Assembly: GCA_964059195.1 (NCBI GenBank)
Contig: CAXKWD010000005.1
Location: forward strand, 42,733,825-42,797,824
DNA length: 64,000 nt
Reading direction: 5' to 3'
Source of the DNA: Ectobius pallidus
Lineage: Eukaryota; Arthropoda; Insecta; Blattodea; Ectobiidae
The notes under the pieces are model-generated. The model worked only from the letters and a program-made list of their open reading frames with translations. It was not told the DNA's origin and searched no databases. Of the stretch, positions 35,440 to 48,015 are shown one piece after another. The position numbers were made by a program, and so were the translations under genes. Each line of letters starts with the position of its first letter. Positions within the stretch are counted from its first letter, which is position 1.

Positions 35440-36685
35440 ATCTAGACCAGGCCTGTCCAACTTCAGAAGTACTGGGGGCCAAAATATTTCGACAATTGAT
35501 GCTGAGGGCCAAACACTAAAAGTTTCACTCACATAACTATAACCGTAAGCAGTAAGCAGACCAAATTGTTGAAATAGAATTCATTACCAGTAGGCCGAAA
35601 TTAGAACTTAATGTGAGCACTGAGTATTTCGGACTCCTTCAATAAAGTATGGATGTCCACTTCTATGTTAGTAACTGCCAGTCTTATGCCCGAGTGCACC
35701 ATTCTCCGGTTTTCTCAGCTGTTTCGTAACCGGGGTAAAAGTAATATCGGGATATTCTAAGAAAACCTGTGCACCATCGCTACAATATTGCGGTTTTCAA
35801 ACGTTTGAATATATCGTGGTTACTCTGCTACGAATCCATTCCCATTAATAAATTTTGTGTTGGTTTCTTCCATGGCCGCTAGTTTCGCTCTCTCTCTCTG
35901 CAAATCTGCCAGTCACGGTGGCTCGTCTATAGGCCCAATTTCATTTATTTGTTGCCTTATTGTTCAATAATAAATGTCCATAAGGATAAAATGGAATATT
36001 ATATTGGGTATATATGTCGTCTGAATTCAAACTTTGAATTCAAGTACCATAGAAACTGTACCAGTCGTGAAAATGAGTTGGTTATGCCTACTTCTAATGG
36101 ACCTGGTTTGGTTGAGGTGAGAAAGGAAGGTCATTTCAATCGATGTTACAGCATAGTATTTGCAAACATAATATGTACCATTGTTCATTCTTCAAATAGA
36201 TCCCACCTGTCTCTCATTATTCATTATATTCAATTATTTTGGCCTAGATATCGAAAATATGATACATTACGCTGATTTCCATCTTGGAAAGAAAACAGCG
36301 GTTTTCTCACTTGACAGCTCCTTCACGGCCGGTTAGCATCTTACCTCGGTGAAAGTCGAAATCGAGCACGGTGCAACGAAAGTATGACTTTACCGGAGTA
36401 AACTAAGCAACTTTACCGCCGTATTCTGAATACTGAGATTGGTGTACTCGGCCTTAAGTAGGTGTAAAAAGGAATCATCAGTGAGACAGTTCCTATATAT
36501 ATATATTTATGAATTTCATGTAAGAGAAAGCACTCTCACATAGATAAGTGCTTCCAAACATTGAGGAAAGCTGCAAACCAAAACCGGGATTGGTTGTCGT
36601 ATTAGAAGTATCCGCGGGCCACAAAACTGTGAGAGTGGGCCGCATGCGGCCCGAGGGCCGCTGGTTGGACAGGCCTGATCTAGAC
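35440..36685. mobile_element. hAT element with perfect 8-bp duplication, interrupted by a second element
   Basis: The element is 35448-36677. Ends CAGGCCTGTCCAAC and GTTGGACAGGCCTG are perfect 14-bp inverted repeats. ATCTAGAC is duplicated at 35440-35447 and 36678-36685. About 770 bp of its interior is a second insertion (35687-36453). Without that insertion the element is only about 460 bp and non-autonomous. Confidence 0.9.
35687..36453. mobile_element. Nested MITE, probably Harbinger-type
   Basis: Inverted ends GCCCGAGTGCACCATTCTC and GAGATTGGTGTACTCGGCC lie inside the hAT element, flanked by TTA at 35684-35686 and 36454-36456. A TTA duplication fits PIF/Harbinger elements. The 108-codon + strand frame inside (35949-36275) has no recognised domain. 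Confidence 0.6.
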
Positions 36686-37571
36686 TATTATAGAGAAAAC
36701 ATGAAACGTTCGTAAGGAAAAGATATAGAAACAATTAAAACACGCGTGTTTAATATCAAACATATTACTTTATAAAATTAGGCCTAGTAGTATCCATATA
36801 TAGTTGAGGAAAATATGAATCGCGGTGTGCGTGTGTATATTGACTTTGCTGAACTTCCGCACCTATGTATTATTTTATTTACCACATAAATCTGACCAAT
36901 TATTTACTCCGGTATGTGTGTTGCTGTAAGGAAGGTTCTAGGATCTGATAAGTTATTTATTTTACGAAAGGTGTATCTTTTGTGAATTAAATAATTACAT
37001 TAGATTTTTTTAAAAATATCGTGAACTTATACAGTAGGCTTACGTGAGAAAGTTTTAGCTTCATTTATTTCTCCGAATAGAAAGAATTTTAGCATTTTCT
37101 TGAATGAGATTTTTTTGTTTGTTTGTGATGCAGTATGATAGGCTATTAATCGATTTTTTTTTCATTTTGTAAACAACCATTTATTTATTTATTTATTTAT
37201 TGTAGTAAGAATATTACAGGCTAATGCCCAATTACAATATTATCCCGAGTGTTACAGCATTACAGACAGTAAAAACAAAATTTTAACAGGAGCATAGGCT
37301 ACCGTGCTGGTTTACATACAGTCTCACTCCTAAATACGAATATTTGCTAATTTAATCAGATAGATAGATAGATAGATAGATAGATGGATAGACTGTCTAC
37401 CCGAAATGTAAAATACGGTATGTTAAAAACACTCCGAAAAGGACAAAATATTTTTAAAAATCAAGGAACATATTAATGAGACTTTGGTCATAAATCCTTT
37501 TTATAATAGCAATAATAATACAATACACGCTAACTCTTTCCCTGTACAATATTATATTATATTATATTATG
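36686..37571. other. No gene; microsatellites
   Basis: AT-rich sequence with a TTTA run near 37180-37200, a GATA run at about 37360-37384 and an ATATT run at 37550-37570 that directly abuts the SINE head. Confidence 0.6.
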
Positions 37572-37868
37572 CGGGGTACGCCGTAGCGTAGTGGTTGAGG
37601 CGCTTTGCTACAGACCGGAAGGTCTCGGGTTCGATTCTCGATAAGGTCATTGAGATTTTTCAATTGGCCTAATCCTTCTGGTGGCACTATGGCCCTGGGG
37701 TCGACTCAGCCTCTAACAGAAATGAGTACCAGGAGCAATCCTGGGGGTAAAGGCGGCCTGTGCGTAAGGCTGACGACCTTACTACCTTCATGTGCCGAAT
37801 GTCCAAAATCTGGGAGCCTCAACCTCCTGGAACCCTCCATGGCCTGTATAGGGATCACTTTACCTTTA
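37572..37868 (+). mobile_element. tRNA-derived SINE, copy 2 (+ strand)
   Basis: The head GCCGTAGCGTAGTGGTTGAG (A box) and GGGTTCGATTCTCGATAAGG (B box) is followed by the shared body and an end GGGATCACTTTACCTTTATT. It is the clearest full-length member of the family in the window (also 15041-15330 and 44915-45217). The 115-codon open frame over it is a by-product. Confidence 0.88.
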
Positions 37869-38411
37869 TTATATTACGTAATATGCGATTCTATAACAAC
37901 TAAAGATAATAGGATTGGCTCAACTAGTATGGATCATTGGATGCCTCTATAGTCTCTACTACGTCCTGTATTAGGCCCACCTATTAATGTATGTCGTAAC
38001 CTTATAGTGCACACATGCACTTCTACCCATTTTATTTCTAATAGCCTGGATCTAGAGACAATATACTAATATTGTTCGGAGTGAACTAGTGATACTGGTT
38101 TCTTTATATTCACGCGTTACTGTTGTGTTAAATACGAAATAAATAGATAAATACCGTACATAAATAAACAAGTGCATCGTTCAGATCGTCTTTCTATGTA
38201 GGGATACAACTGTGGGTAAATTTCTCTGTTGAAACAACTTTAACGGTGAAATGTTATGTCACTCTCAACCATGCTTCTGAGGAAGTGAAAGGGTAAGGGG
38301 GGTTGAAACTCTGTGACGTAACACAATTCAAGGCAAGCAAGAATTTTCTTTTACCAAGATGTGCAAGAATTTTACCATTTCAGCTACGTAATAGCTTTTG
38401 ATTCATTTAAG

Positions 38412-38860
38412 AATTAACTGTGGCTCAGGGGATGCATTCAATCCTCTCACGCAGCGGGCCCGGGTTCGATTCCTGGTCGGGACAAGTTACCTAGGTGAGG
38501 TTTTTTCTGGGGTTTTTCCTCACCTTTGAGACAAATGTCGGGTAACTTTAGGCCCTTGTGGTCCCCAGATATCATCTGGCCGTCATTATCATCTTCATCC
38601 CATCCTCGCCTTGTTCGGATTGAGTGTGTGTGTGAATGGTGTGTCTCGTCCTATGTGTTCGTGTTGTCTCGGAGGTGGCCCCGGCATTGGGCTGATCACT
38701 CATCCGGGGAGGCCCTCCATGTCCTTGTCTGGTCAAAAAAGTATGTATGTGATCCAAAGATAATCCCTCTCCCGACAGGTCGCGACCCTGTAAGGCCCGG
38801 GCGGCTTGGGTCGCTTAAATCCTAAAAGGGAGAGGTGAAACTACGGTAAAGAAAGAAAGT
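38412..38860 (+). mobile_element. tRNA-derived SINE of a second family
   Basis: The head ACTGTGGCTCAGGGGATG with B box GGGTTCGATTCCTGGTCGGG is followed by a roughly 350-bp body containing GGTTTTTTCTGGGGTTTTTC and ending GAAACTACGGTAAAGAAAG. The sequence differs from the 37.6-kb SINE. The 99-aa frame across it is not a gene. Confidence 0.75.
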
Positions 38861-39244
38861 ACGATTTTTGCCACTGATTCCTAAATCTGTATGCTTAGGT
38901 GCCTCCATTTAGATTCCAAATTATACCGTAGCCTACTTATTCCCATATTTGTGCCCTGTTAAATTTAGCATTCTCGAATTTTGAACTTACAACAAATTAA
39001 CCTTTTATAGCAATCGTTGGGACCTATCGAGGACCCTTTCGGAGAGATTAAAGTCGCACCCCCAGAGGGCGAAGGTGCATTAATAGAATTAATTCCGTTA
39101 AGAACATTTTGTTAAATGACTTGATTCAATTAAATATTTTAACAAAAATGCATTCGAGTTGCGACCGAACTAATAATTTACCCGGCTGAGACTGGTTAGT
39201 TGCAGCCATACCATTATTAAGTGCCAGTATGTTACTTTATCAGA

Positions 39245-40060
39245 TTGTGTGTGGGACGAAAAATGTCTGTCCGTCCGTCCGTGTGTCTGTACGCGCCATA
39301 AGTCAAATACACTTTTTCCGATTTTCATGAAACTTAGAAAACACATTTATAATGTCCATGGGAAGAACCCTATTGATATTGAACCAAATCGGTTCTCCGG
39401 TACCGGAGTAATGCCCAATTTAGTGCCTATTTTAATAGATTCTATTAGAAAGGCGCCATCACTCAAATACGCTGTATCGGATTTCCATGAAACTTGGTAT
39501 ACGCATTTATGACGTCCATGAGAAGTGCCCTTTGAATTTGAACCTAATCTGTTGACCGGTACCGGAGTAAAACCCAATTTAGTGTCTACTTTAAAGACGC
39601 AATAACTCAAATACGCTTTATCGGATATTTATGAAACTTCGTATACGCATTTATAATGTCCATGGGAAGACGTGTGTTGATATTCGACCAAATCGGTTGG
39701 CCAGTACCGTAATAATGCCCAATTTAGTGCCTTTTATGTTAATATATAAGAAGTCGCGATAACTCAAATATGCTTCATTGGATTTTTCTGAAACTTTGTA
39801 TACCCATTTATAATGTACATGGGAAGACGTCTACTGATATTGGACCAAATCGGTAGACCGGTACCGGAGTAAACCCCAATTTAGTGTCTATTTTAAAGAC
39901 GCGGTAACTCAAATACGCTTTACCGGATTTTTATGAAACTTGGTATACACATTTATAATGTCCATGGGAAGACGTCTATTGATATTGGATAAAATCGGTT
40001 TACCCGTTTCGGAGTAATGCTCAATTTAGTGCCTATTTTATGGTAATATACGTATTCGAA
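39245..40060 (+). repeat. Tandem array of ~150-bp units
   Basis: Five diverged units begin near 39303, 39461, 39604, 39761 and 39905 (spacing 143-158 bp). Each runs through AACTCAAATACGC, GATTTTCATGAAACTT, CATTTATAATGTCCATGGGA, AAATCGGTT and TGCCCAATTTAGTG. It is preceded by a TCCGTCCGTCCG head that is also seen at 3150. The frames on either strand are by-products. Confidence 0.9.
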
Positions 40061-40216
40061 AGAATTGATTAAAAACATGAAAATCAGTTATCTTGACAAC
40101 ATAGCGTATTGTTTTACTATGATCTTATAAGGCTTTGGAAATTAAAATACAGTTAGCTATGACAAAAAAAACACTATTGCTTTACATGCGCTTATCCAAC
40201 TAGACCGTTAAACTGA

Positions 40217-40310
40217 CCAAGGTGGCCGAGATGGTAACGTCTTGGCCTCACATTCTGGAGTCCATGGTTCAAAACCCGAAACCGGCCAATTTGACTTTTT
40301 TTTTGTATTG
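40217..40310 (+). mobile_element. tRNA-like SINE head (third type)
   Basis: GGTGGCCGAGATGGTAA resembles the A-box region of class II (Ser/Leu) tRNAs. CCATGGTTCAAAACCCG is a degenerate B box. It lacks a foldable acceptor stem and runs into a T-rich stretch. Confidence 0.5.
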
Positions 40311-41069
40311 TTATGTGAGTGTGCGATTGTCAAGATATCACAAATCTGTACAGTTCAGCTGACGCTGGAAGATTTTAATCTCATTAAAAGAACTAGACCT
40401 TTGTTCTTCCGTAATGAATACATCTGGAGCTTAACTTGGAAATCAATTTAAAAAAATATTCTGCATATCATAATTGCAGTCATAACTGATTAAACAAAAA
40501 CATACTGGCACTTTGTTACATCAGTTTACCTGATTTTATTAGACTGTGTATTAGTTGCGGCCCTGGTTGATTATTACTCTTTGTTGCTGTTAACAGTAAA
40601 CTAATGGTATGTTTACATTCTTAGCAGCAATATGGTTAGTTCAGATCTCTACATGTCGACGCTTAAAATTTCAAATAAAGATCCATTACGATCATTTTTA
40701 GATTAATGGATTAGGGTAGGCGCTAAGTGCTATGTCTGATGCGATTCATACAGAATAGCGTATCCTATCCCTACCATACTACAAATCCCACCGAAATTCG
40801 TCACTACTAAATACATTTGAGTAGTCTGTTATTGCTCTTAAGTCTAATAAATAACCCAACACTGGTTGTAGACACTACAAAACCTGAATTAATGGTTTTC
40901 AAGTACATAATTAATAAACAAATAGGTAATTTGAAATTCTATCATGATAATAATAACTCACCATTACAGAACCTTAGGACAGTCACGTAGGGTTTTATAT
41001 AAGTTTTTAATGGACTACAAGCTCAGATTGTTGGAAAACTACTCAGCCAACCTTCCGGCGGTGTCTTCT

Positions 41070-41161
41070 GGGTAAGGCTAATAGGCTGATCCCCTAATTA
41101 TCTGGTCGCAACTCAGGGTAAGGCTAATAGGCTGATCCCCTAATTACCTGGTCGCAACTCA
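41070..41161 (+). repeat. 46-bp tandem duplication
   Basis: Two nearly identical copies (period 46) begin GGGTAAGGCTAATAGGCTGA and end GGTCGCAACTCA. A third, shorter GGGCCGCAA motif follows twice to 41222. Confidence 0.85.
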
Positions 41162-41248
41162 GACGTCACTCTCAATATGCTGGGCCGCAATTCGTACGTA
41201 AATTTCAGACTGGGCCGCAACCCAACTTGACCGGGTTTGACATGTTGT

Positions 41249-41332
41249 TATAGTATGGAACTCGGCTTAACTGCTCTGGAATACCCTACTTTTCCCACGT
41301 TGCAGAGCAGTTAAGCTGAGTCCCATATTATA
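41249..41332 (+). ncRNA. 84-nt hairpin, possible miRNA precursor or fold-back element
   Basis: Arms of 30 nt (starting TATAGTATGG at the left, ending CCATATTATA at the right) pair with two G-U wobbles and one A-C mismatch around a 24-nt loop. The size and near-perfect stem are pre-miRNA-like, but the high pairing also fits a small palindromic transposon end. Neither strand matches a miRNA I recognise. Confidence 0.35.
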
Positions 41333-41339
41333 GTAGAAA

Positions 41340-42545
41340 CTACTATTTTATTATTGAGTGAATGATTGTCCTTTATCACTTACCAACCTTGGCTTCCAGG
41401 CGTGACTTACGATGAACGTTAATTCCCGGGAAGAACTAACCTGAGATAACTTGATAAGCAATTTCATTTTTTCAGCATGCCTTCAGTTCTCATTCCTCAT
41501 CAAGTCACCAACACCTTCATTGTGTCTTGGAGCACTGTACTGTAATCATAGGCGCCGACTCGAAAGTATTCTTGGGGAGGCAAGAATTATGATACAGGAT
41601 TGTTAACCGGTAAACATAGGCATACAAACAAACAAAAAATAAACATACTAACAAATAAATAATTCTGAAGAAGTTTGCCTTAATTTTTTCTCCTCCTAAG
41701 TTCCTATTTGCTTATGAAGTTATCACATATGGCATCAAGATTTTAAATATTGGAGAGCAGGTCCTACTTCTACCGTAAATGTTTGGGGTAGAAAGTACCT
41801 TGCCCCTACAATCGGCACTTATGACCTTACAACGATCTCAATAGGAAGTTACACTGCTGCCATGGCCCATCCAAAAAATATTGGTACATTGGCCCATCCG
41901 CGCTCTATAAAAAATCATGATGAATGGATACAGAATAATATTTAATAAACTAAAAATGAACTTTATTGAAGTCATTTCTTGTTTAAAAAATATGCGTGAT
42001 CCGTGTACTTTTCAAAAGTCACCGCAATAGAGATATCTGATATTTTGGAACGATAAAAGGGTATGTTGCGCTGATGTATAATATTGCAGTAGGCCTAACG
42101 CTTCACAGGCCTTTTTTAAAAATTGAAAGGAGGGAATAGTTGCTGGGAAAGAAATTTAATCTAAGCATGATTTATTGCAAAGATTTCTAATCGCTTATTC
42201 GATCGTATTAATGGAAAGTATTAAACATACGTAAGGGTGACTCAAATTTAATTCAATTATTTATAAATTTATATACAAATTTGATTACAATTTTATTGAT
42301 TTGTGCAAAATGTGTATAAAAGCTACCTGCATTGGCAGATTGCCTCTGCGGACAAAACAAACAAAACAGTACTCCTTTCTAAACAGAAGTTAACATAATA
42401 TGTCTATATTATAGATTCCTTTAACAATGTAGGGTATCTTAGTATGATTGAAAAATAACTCTTCAAGACAGGAATTATAGCGAGTTGTACAAATGAGATC
42501 TCAAAATGTTTATCGAACATTGTCATTACTACTAGCGCAACGGCC
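41340..42545. other. No recognisable gene
   Basis: AT-rich sequence. TAGGCGCCGACTC at 41551 resembles a single hAT-type end with no partner found. Confidence 0.45.
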
Positions 42546-42554
42546 CATTTGCTA

Positions 42555-42790
42555 ATTTAGGGAGATCAAATTGTTTGAAAATTTCATTAAAAATGAAGGC
42601 ACAGTTCCTCGAGCACCCACCAAGAGACCAATAATTACTTCTATCGTTTCTAGGTGGTATTTTTTTAAAATAGAATAGTAGGTTTAAATATCAATTTTTT
42701 TTTTTATAATAACCTCTTCGGGTTGGCCGTATGGTGTTCAAAACGAATGGTGGGATCGACAATTAACCCTTTTTTGCTCTTAGATTGAAA
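42555..42790 (-). pseudogene. Non-LTR retrotransposon ORF C-terminal fragment
   Basis: On the - strand, IVDPTIRFEHHTANPKRLL ends at a stop. After a frameshift it resumes with YHLETIEVIIGLLVGARGTV. This pair of motifs is familiar from the C-terminal region of insect non-LTR reverse-transcriptase ORFs, where the first resembles part of a restriction-like endonuclease. No RT core is present here. It is a dead fragment, and the family assignment is from memory of the motif pattern only. Confidence 0.45.
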
Positions 42791-43275
42791 TGCAATCATG
42801 TATATTCTACATGCACTGCTATTGGTTGATATTCCATGTACTTCCCCAAAAACTTCCATCCCCTTCTAACGAAATTCTTCTGGACTCATGGCCCACCTGC
42901 AGAAAATATTCTGACGTGACCTCTACACATGATAAGCATAAACCTATTAGATGGTAACTATTTTCATGAGGGTCGTCAATCTATAATTTAACAACCAGGT
43001 GTGAAGTCCTGGGGAGAGGAATAGGCTATGTGGTAGCTCCTAATAGTTGAAGTAAGGAGAGCCAATTATTTCGTTTCATGCACATAAGGCTTGATGGAGT
43101 CGCTTTGGTCAAGATTTCTCTGTTGTTGGTTGGTTTTATTTCCATTTTGTTACATGATTCTGCTAAACTAAAGAATTCCTTGACCACCGTGACAGCTGGT
43201 CGTACAGATTGCTACCAAGTGTACAATATCGTCAACATCAAAACATGACTACGCTCAGACTTAACTCAGCAGATG

Positions 43276-43468
43276 CAGTGGCGGACGCAGAGGGGGGATT
43301 GGGGGGATAGATCCCCCCCCCCGAAATTTTAAAAAAGGTTATATATGCACTCTAAGTGGCCCGATTTATAAACTAATTATATATGTCAGTTAATTAATTT
43401 TTTTAGTATTCCTTCTGTACCTATTCCAATCCCCCCCCCCCCGAAAAAAAAGTCTGCGTCCGCCACTG
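43276..43468. mobile_element. Short hAT-like MITE
   Basis: Perfect inverted ends CAGTGGCGGACGCAGA and TCTGCGTCCGCCACTG enclose 193 bp with C-rich and G-rich tracts just inside each end. The flanks share only ATG, so the expected 8-bp duplication is not demonstrated. Confidence 0.7.
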
Positions 43469-43710
43469 ATGGCAGAGTATTCTATGGATTTTAAACAAAA
43501 CGCCTGTATGTTAGGTTAGGTTAGGAATAATACGATTGTAAATACAACAGATCTTGGATTCAGTGTAGGGATCACGAATGAAATGATGGAGTAAAGATCA
43601 TGTAGATGGTCATCAAAAAGAGTAAATGAGTATGGTCATCATCAAAATGAGTATGGTCATCATGATCATCAAAAAGATGGAGTAAACATTGGAATGAAAT
43701 GTCTTTATAC

Positions 43711-44520
43711 AGTAGCATCACAATAATCCGAACCAATTTGAACTGCATATGGCAAAGAACATGACGTATTTATTCATTTATGCTGGCGACGCTAAGGTTA
43801 TACGGCCTTTTCTCCACCACAGCAGAAAAGCTAGAGGCTAAATATTACATTAACAAAACATTCTTATAAAATGAGTACATTACAATACTTGGTAGGGAGC
43901 TAAAAATAAAAAAAAATCTAATTTTATGATACCTAATGACACTAATAGTAAGTTACTGCAGTGTAGGGAGTTTAGATTACGAAACATATTATTCTTATAT
44001 AGTGTCATATAAATGAAATTATAATATCTAATCAAGCACTCTGAATGCTAGACTTATTTTATGCTTAATTCTAATTACTGATTAATAAAATTAATATTCA
44101 ATTTTGTTTCTGGATGTTAACACATTTCGACAGTAGGCTATCTATTATGAGAACGATGCAAAGAATTCTTAAGGTATGAAATAGCCTAGATATACTAATG
44201 AAAAATAGAGTTACATACCTGTATGCCGGGGAATTAGCAGTAGTTTATGCGTTGTGAAATTGTAAGGAAATTAAAACCAGATAATGCATAAATAGGAGAA
44301 ATGAAAAACATGTCTGGATTATCAGACATACTGAAATAGCACAATCGACCAGAACTTAATTTTATTTTTAACCAACAGAAACATACAGTGATAATAAAAT
44401 GCTGCAAAGTAAATGACATTTCATTACTTCCATACAAGAACAAGAAAGTCCGATAAAGAATATAACCAATCTCTTCTGCACCAGTATGCCTTTGGTATTC
44501 GGATTATTGGACGTTCGGTT
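43711..44520. mobile_element. Possible pogo/Tigger-like remnant
   Basis: ACAGTAGCATCACAATAATCCGAACC at the left and GGTATTCGGATTATTGGACG at the right are imperfect inverted repeats of the AATCCGAA type. The interior has no recognised transposase. Confidence 0.35.
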
Positions 44521-44914
44521 GTCTTCAAGCAGAAGCTTGTTGTCCGTTAGTCTTTCACCAAACGAAAAACGGCCCTTTAGTTAAAAAAAAAGTTACAGAC
44601 CACTGGGTTAATGGGTTCGACTATACTCTATGTGCATGATGATGACTTACCACACAGAAAATAACGCAAGATTGCATGAATAGGCTTTTGGTTTCTACGA
44701 AAAAATTTGACTTTAGCGGTATGTAAAGTGACCAGTTGTCCCGTTATGAATGGGACAGTACCGTTTTTCAACCTGTTGTCCAGACAGATTTTATCGGGAC
44801 GCCTCTCTTTCCCGTTTTTGTTAGAAAATAACACTTATTCTCTATTTTGTGATACTTTATATTTTTAATTATATATTTTCAAATTTTAAAATCGGTTTGT
44901 CACAATGTAGTAAA

Positions 44915-45217
44915 GTGAAAGTGTTCCCTATTACAGGCCATGGAGGCCCAGAGGGTTCCAGGAGGTTGAGGCTCCCAGATTTTTAGACATCGGCACATGA
45001 AGGTGGTAAGGTTGTCAGCCTTACGCACCGGCCGCCTTTACCCCCAGGATTGCTCCTGGTACTCATTTCTGTTAGAGGCTGAGTCGACCCCAGGGCCATA
45101 GTGCCACCAGAAGGATTAGGCCAATTGAAAAACTCCAACGACCTCATCGGGGATCGAACCCGCGACCTTCTGGTTTGTAGCGCAGCGCCTCAACCACTAC
45201 GCTACGGCGTACCCCCT
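44915..45217 (-). mobile_element. tRNA-derived SINE, copy 3
   Basis: A - strand copy of the 37572-37868 SINE, with the A-box region in GCCGTAGCGTAGTGGTTGAG, a B box within CGGGTTCGATCCCCGATGAGG and the same body and 3' end. Confidence 0.88.
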
Positions 45218-47800
45218 GTCACAATGTAGTAACTACTTTAAATTGCTATGTCCATAATCAGTAAGCAATTTGCTACTGCAGACAAAATTACTCGGTGAAA
45301 TAATGAGGGAAAAGAAGTCCATCTGAGACAGGCAAAATTGTTTCGGTATTTCTCCTCTCAGAAATTATCAATCAGTAACTTTTCTAAAGTCGTAGAATTT
45401 GGATTATCACTGCAGATACTAGTGCACCTATATAGAGCGAGTTTGTGCAAGCATGAACAAAATATGGACATAAGAAAAAACGCAGTTGAAAGTTGAAACC
45501 CTGAAAGTATTGTTGCCAAAGTAAATTAAAAATACAAATAATTGAGTTTTTAAATTACTTGAAGCAAAAGGAGAAACTTCTGAAGAAAATCCATTCTTCA
45601 GGAAAATGAGTAGCCGACAGTTTTATGAGATATATAATACGATTTTTTTACGAGTAATAATAGTAATGTTATATATTGTGAATTTTAATAACATTGCCTT
45701 TAATTATCGTAATATAATATGTTGAATAATGTAATAGTTGTGCTTTATGTTATAAAAATAGATAAACACGCTTTTATATTTTTTAATTACCGGTATGCGA
45801 TATACATAATTATTTTTATTCTGATGACATTTTGTGGAGTGCGATTTTAAGTTTAACGGGTTCCTTACAGTACTGATACGTATTCAAGGCCCCCCCCATT
45901 TACGTTAAAATACAATCAAGTTACAATTTCATACTGGAACTTCGTTTGCAGAATGGGATTAAAAAGAAAAGTTCCGCAATTATGCCTACATTTTATTACC
46001 TTTAGATGCTAGTATTTTCCGAGACAAATATACTAATCTGAAATCAAGTTTTGTATTCATCACAACCAAATAAGTATTTAGTAGAATTCTACATTAAATA
46101 AATTTAATTAATTTAGTATGCCTACAGATATAACTGCTATCTTTATTCTCACTACCGTTATCTCCGCAAAAATTAATTCGTTTTAAAACTTGCTTTCTAT
46201 AAGCAGTTTCCCTTTCTTGAAGATTATAAACGGCAAGCTTCAATCTCACGAATTCCTTTCAGCCGTACAGAGTAATACTGTATTTTGACTTCTTATTGTA
46301 TCCTGTAGCATGTGGGAACCGAGACTGTATCAAGACCGACCGATAAATTGCGATCAATAGTCTTTTCTCAGTTTTCCGACGATGCAGCCATCTTTAACGT
46401 TCAATACTATATCTCCGCATCAGGGCGTTTCTTATGTACGGCATATGATAAAGGTATGAGGAGCGTACTTCGATAAAACCCATCTAGGTTTCATAGACAC
46501 AATATGCTCGTAATTTATAAATTGCATCTGGGTTCGTACTTCAGGTAAAAATACTGTTTCGAAGCTAAGACAACTCTTCTGTTATATTTTGCAATGTTTT
46601 ATTAATTGAAAGTAATTGCTCAGTAATTGTAATAAAATATAAACATAATAAATTATCTTTAGGAAATTTTTTACTCGTCTCGAATACATTGGTTTAGTTT
46701 CTGGCTTCCGCTAGTTCAACCCTTTGGAGAATTCCGACAGTATTATACTATTATCCTAAGCGCTCGTCTCACGCTGTATAATATTATGTTATATGTGAGT
46801 TGGTTAGGGGTCAAGCACCCCACGCCGTAGCTTCTAGCTGCCCTAGCCACTATACACGTGGAGCCCTCTTCTCTAGCAGTGTAGTAGTACTGGCCCCCGC
46901 CCCATTTATGCCTCAAGGCCGCGCTCTGTGTCGGTACAACGTTACGTATATTTTTTCTCTGTGAAGCAGAGGATGTTACATCCCTCACTCCTTTTATACA
47001 AGGCCATGGAAATAAAATCCACATTCCAACAAGTCTTCCCTTCTAACTTTAGCCACAGACAGGATTTCAGCTTTCTAAACGAGAAGGGACACGCCAAATG
47101 AAAATTGCAAATTTCATGTTGTGTGAAAATATAACATTTGTAAAATATTTGCAGGGTTCATGGGTGGAAATGAGATTGCTGTTTTGGCAGAGTAATTACG
47201 TAAACCCCTATTGCAAATATAATTAAGTGCATCCATAAACTTCATAACAATTAACTAAATTTCTGACAATTCATGATAATTTATGTAATATATTAATTTT
47301 ATTGAAACAAAATATAACATTGTATTATTTGGATTTTGAAAACACAGCACTAGGTTATACACGGCAAATCGAAAACCCCTCTTTCACCCGCCACATTTTT
47401 CGTTCTCACAACTGTGTATTGGTGTTCTCCGGGTTTTAACTACAACTAGTGGATACTTGCTGACATGGCGTCTTGAAGCGCTGTGAAGTTTTTCGATCCT
47501 TGTAGAGGATTTCATCCCTCGTCGATGCCAAGGCAGCAAACATGCACAGGTAACAATATAAGTACTCAAATTTATAGAAAAGTACATTATTTATAAGTCT
47601 AGGAAGTAAATGGTAGCATGTCAGTATGTATTATTGATTAAATAGTTGATTTTATTGGATTGAAAATACGCAGTAGGGTCGACGACTCCTCTAACCCCGA
47701 AAGAAAATCAATATTATTCGGAAAATTTCACCTGCCAATACTGTTTTTACATTATTTTGGTTTGGTTGTAATGTATATACTTCAATTATTATCATAAAAC
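45218..47800. other. No recognisable gene
   Basis: AT-rich sequence upstream of ttk. The block 46780-47030 is more GC-rich and holds a 93-codon - strand frame without a recognised domain. Confidence 0.45.
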
Positions 47801-47844
47801 ATTCGAGTTAGCTGTAAATAGAGTTGGATGACTATTTCTTTCCT

Positions 47845-48015
47845 GTTAAATCATCTAGGCCAGGGGGAAAAAGGGTTGCGTAAAAGGTTTGACCGTGGGA
47901 GGGGAGGGTGGGGTAAGGAGCTTATGATAAGAGCAACATGGCGGAGGGGCTGGGTTAGTGATGACGAGAAAGGGTTGGCAGACGAAAACTGTCGTGATAT
48001 TTGTCAAGTTACTCA
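47845..48015 (+). other. Possible upstream non-coding exon of ttk
   Basis: A G-rich, locally unusual stretch ends at ACTCAG followed by GTAAAG, a plausible 5' splice site at 48016. It lies 182 bp before the acceptor of the ttk coding exon. The 82-codon frame has no recognised domain. This is inference only; transcript data would decide. Confidence 0.25.

Noticed and set aside
37605..37952. 115-codon + strand frame
   Set aside because: It lies over a tRNA-derived SINE. The same translation appears over the other SINE copies, so it is not a gene.
38526..38825. 99-codon frame
   Set aside because: It coincides with a second SINE family and has no protein signature.
43511..43525. Three TTAGG units (insect telomere repeat)
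   Set aside because: Fifteen bases are too few to argue for an interstitial telomere. The CCTAACCTAAC pieces at 49505 and 49730 are equally short.
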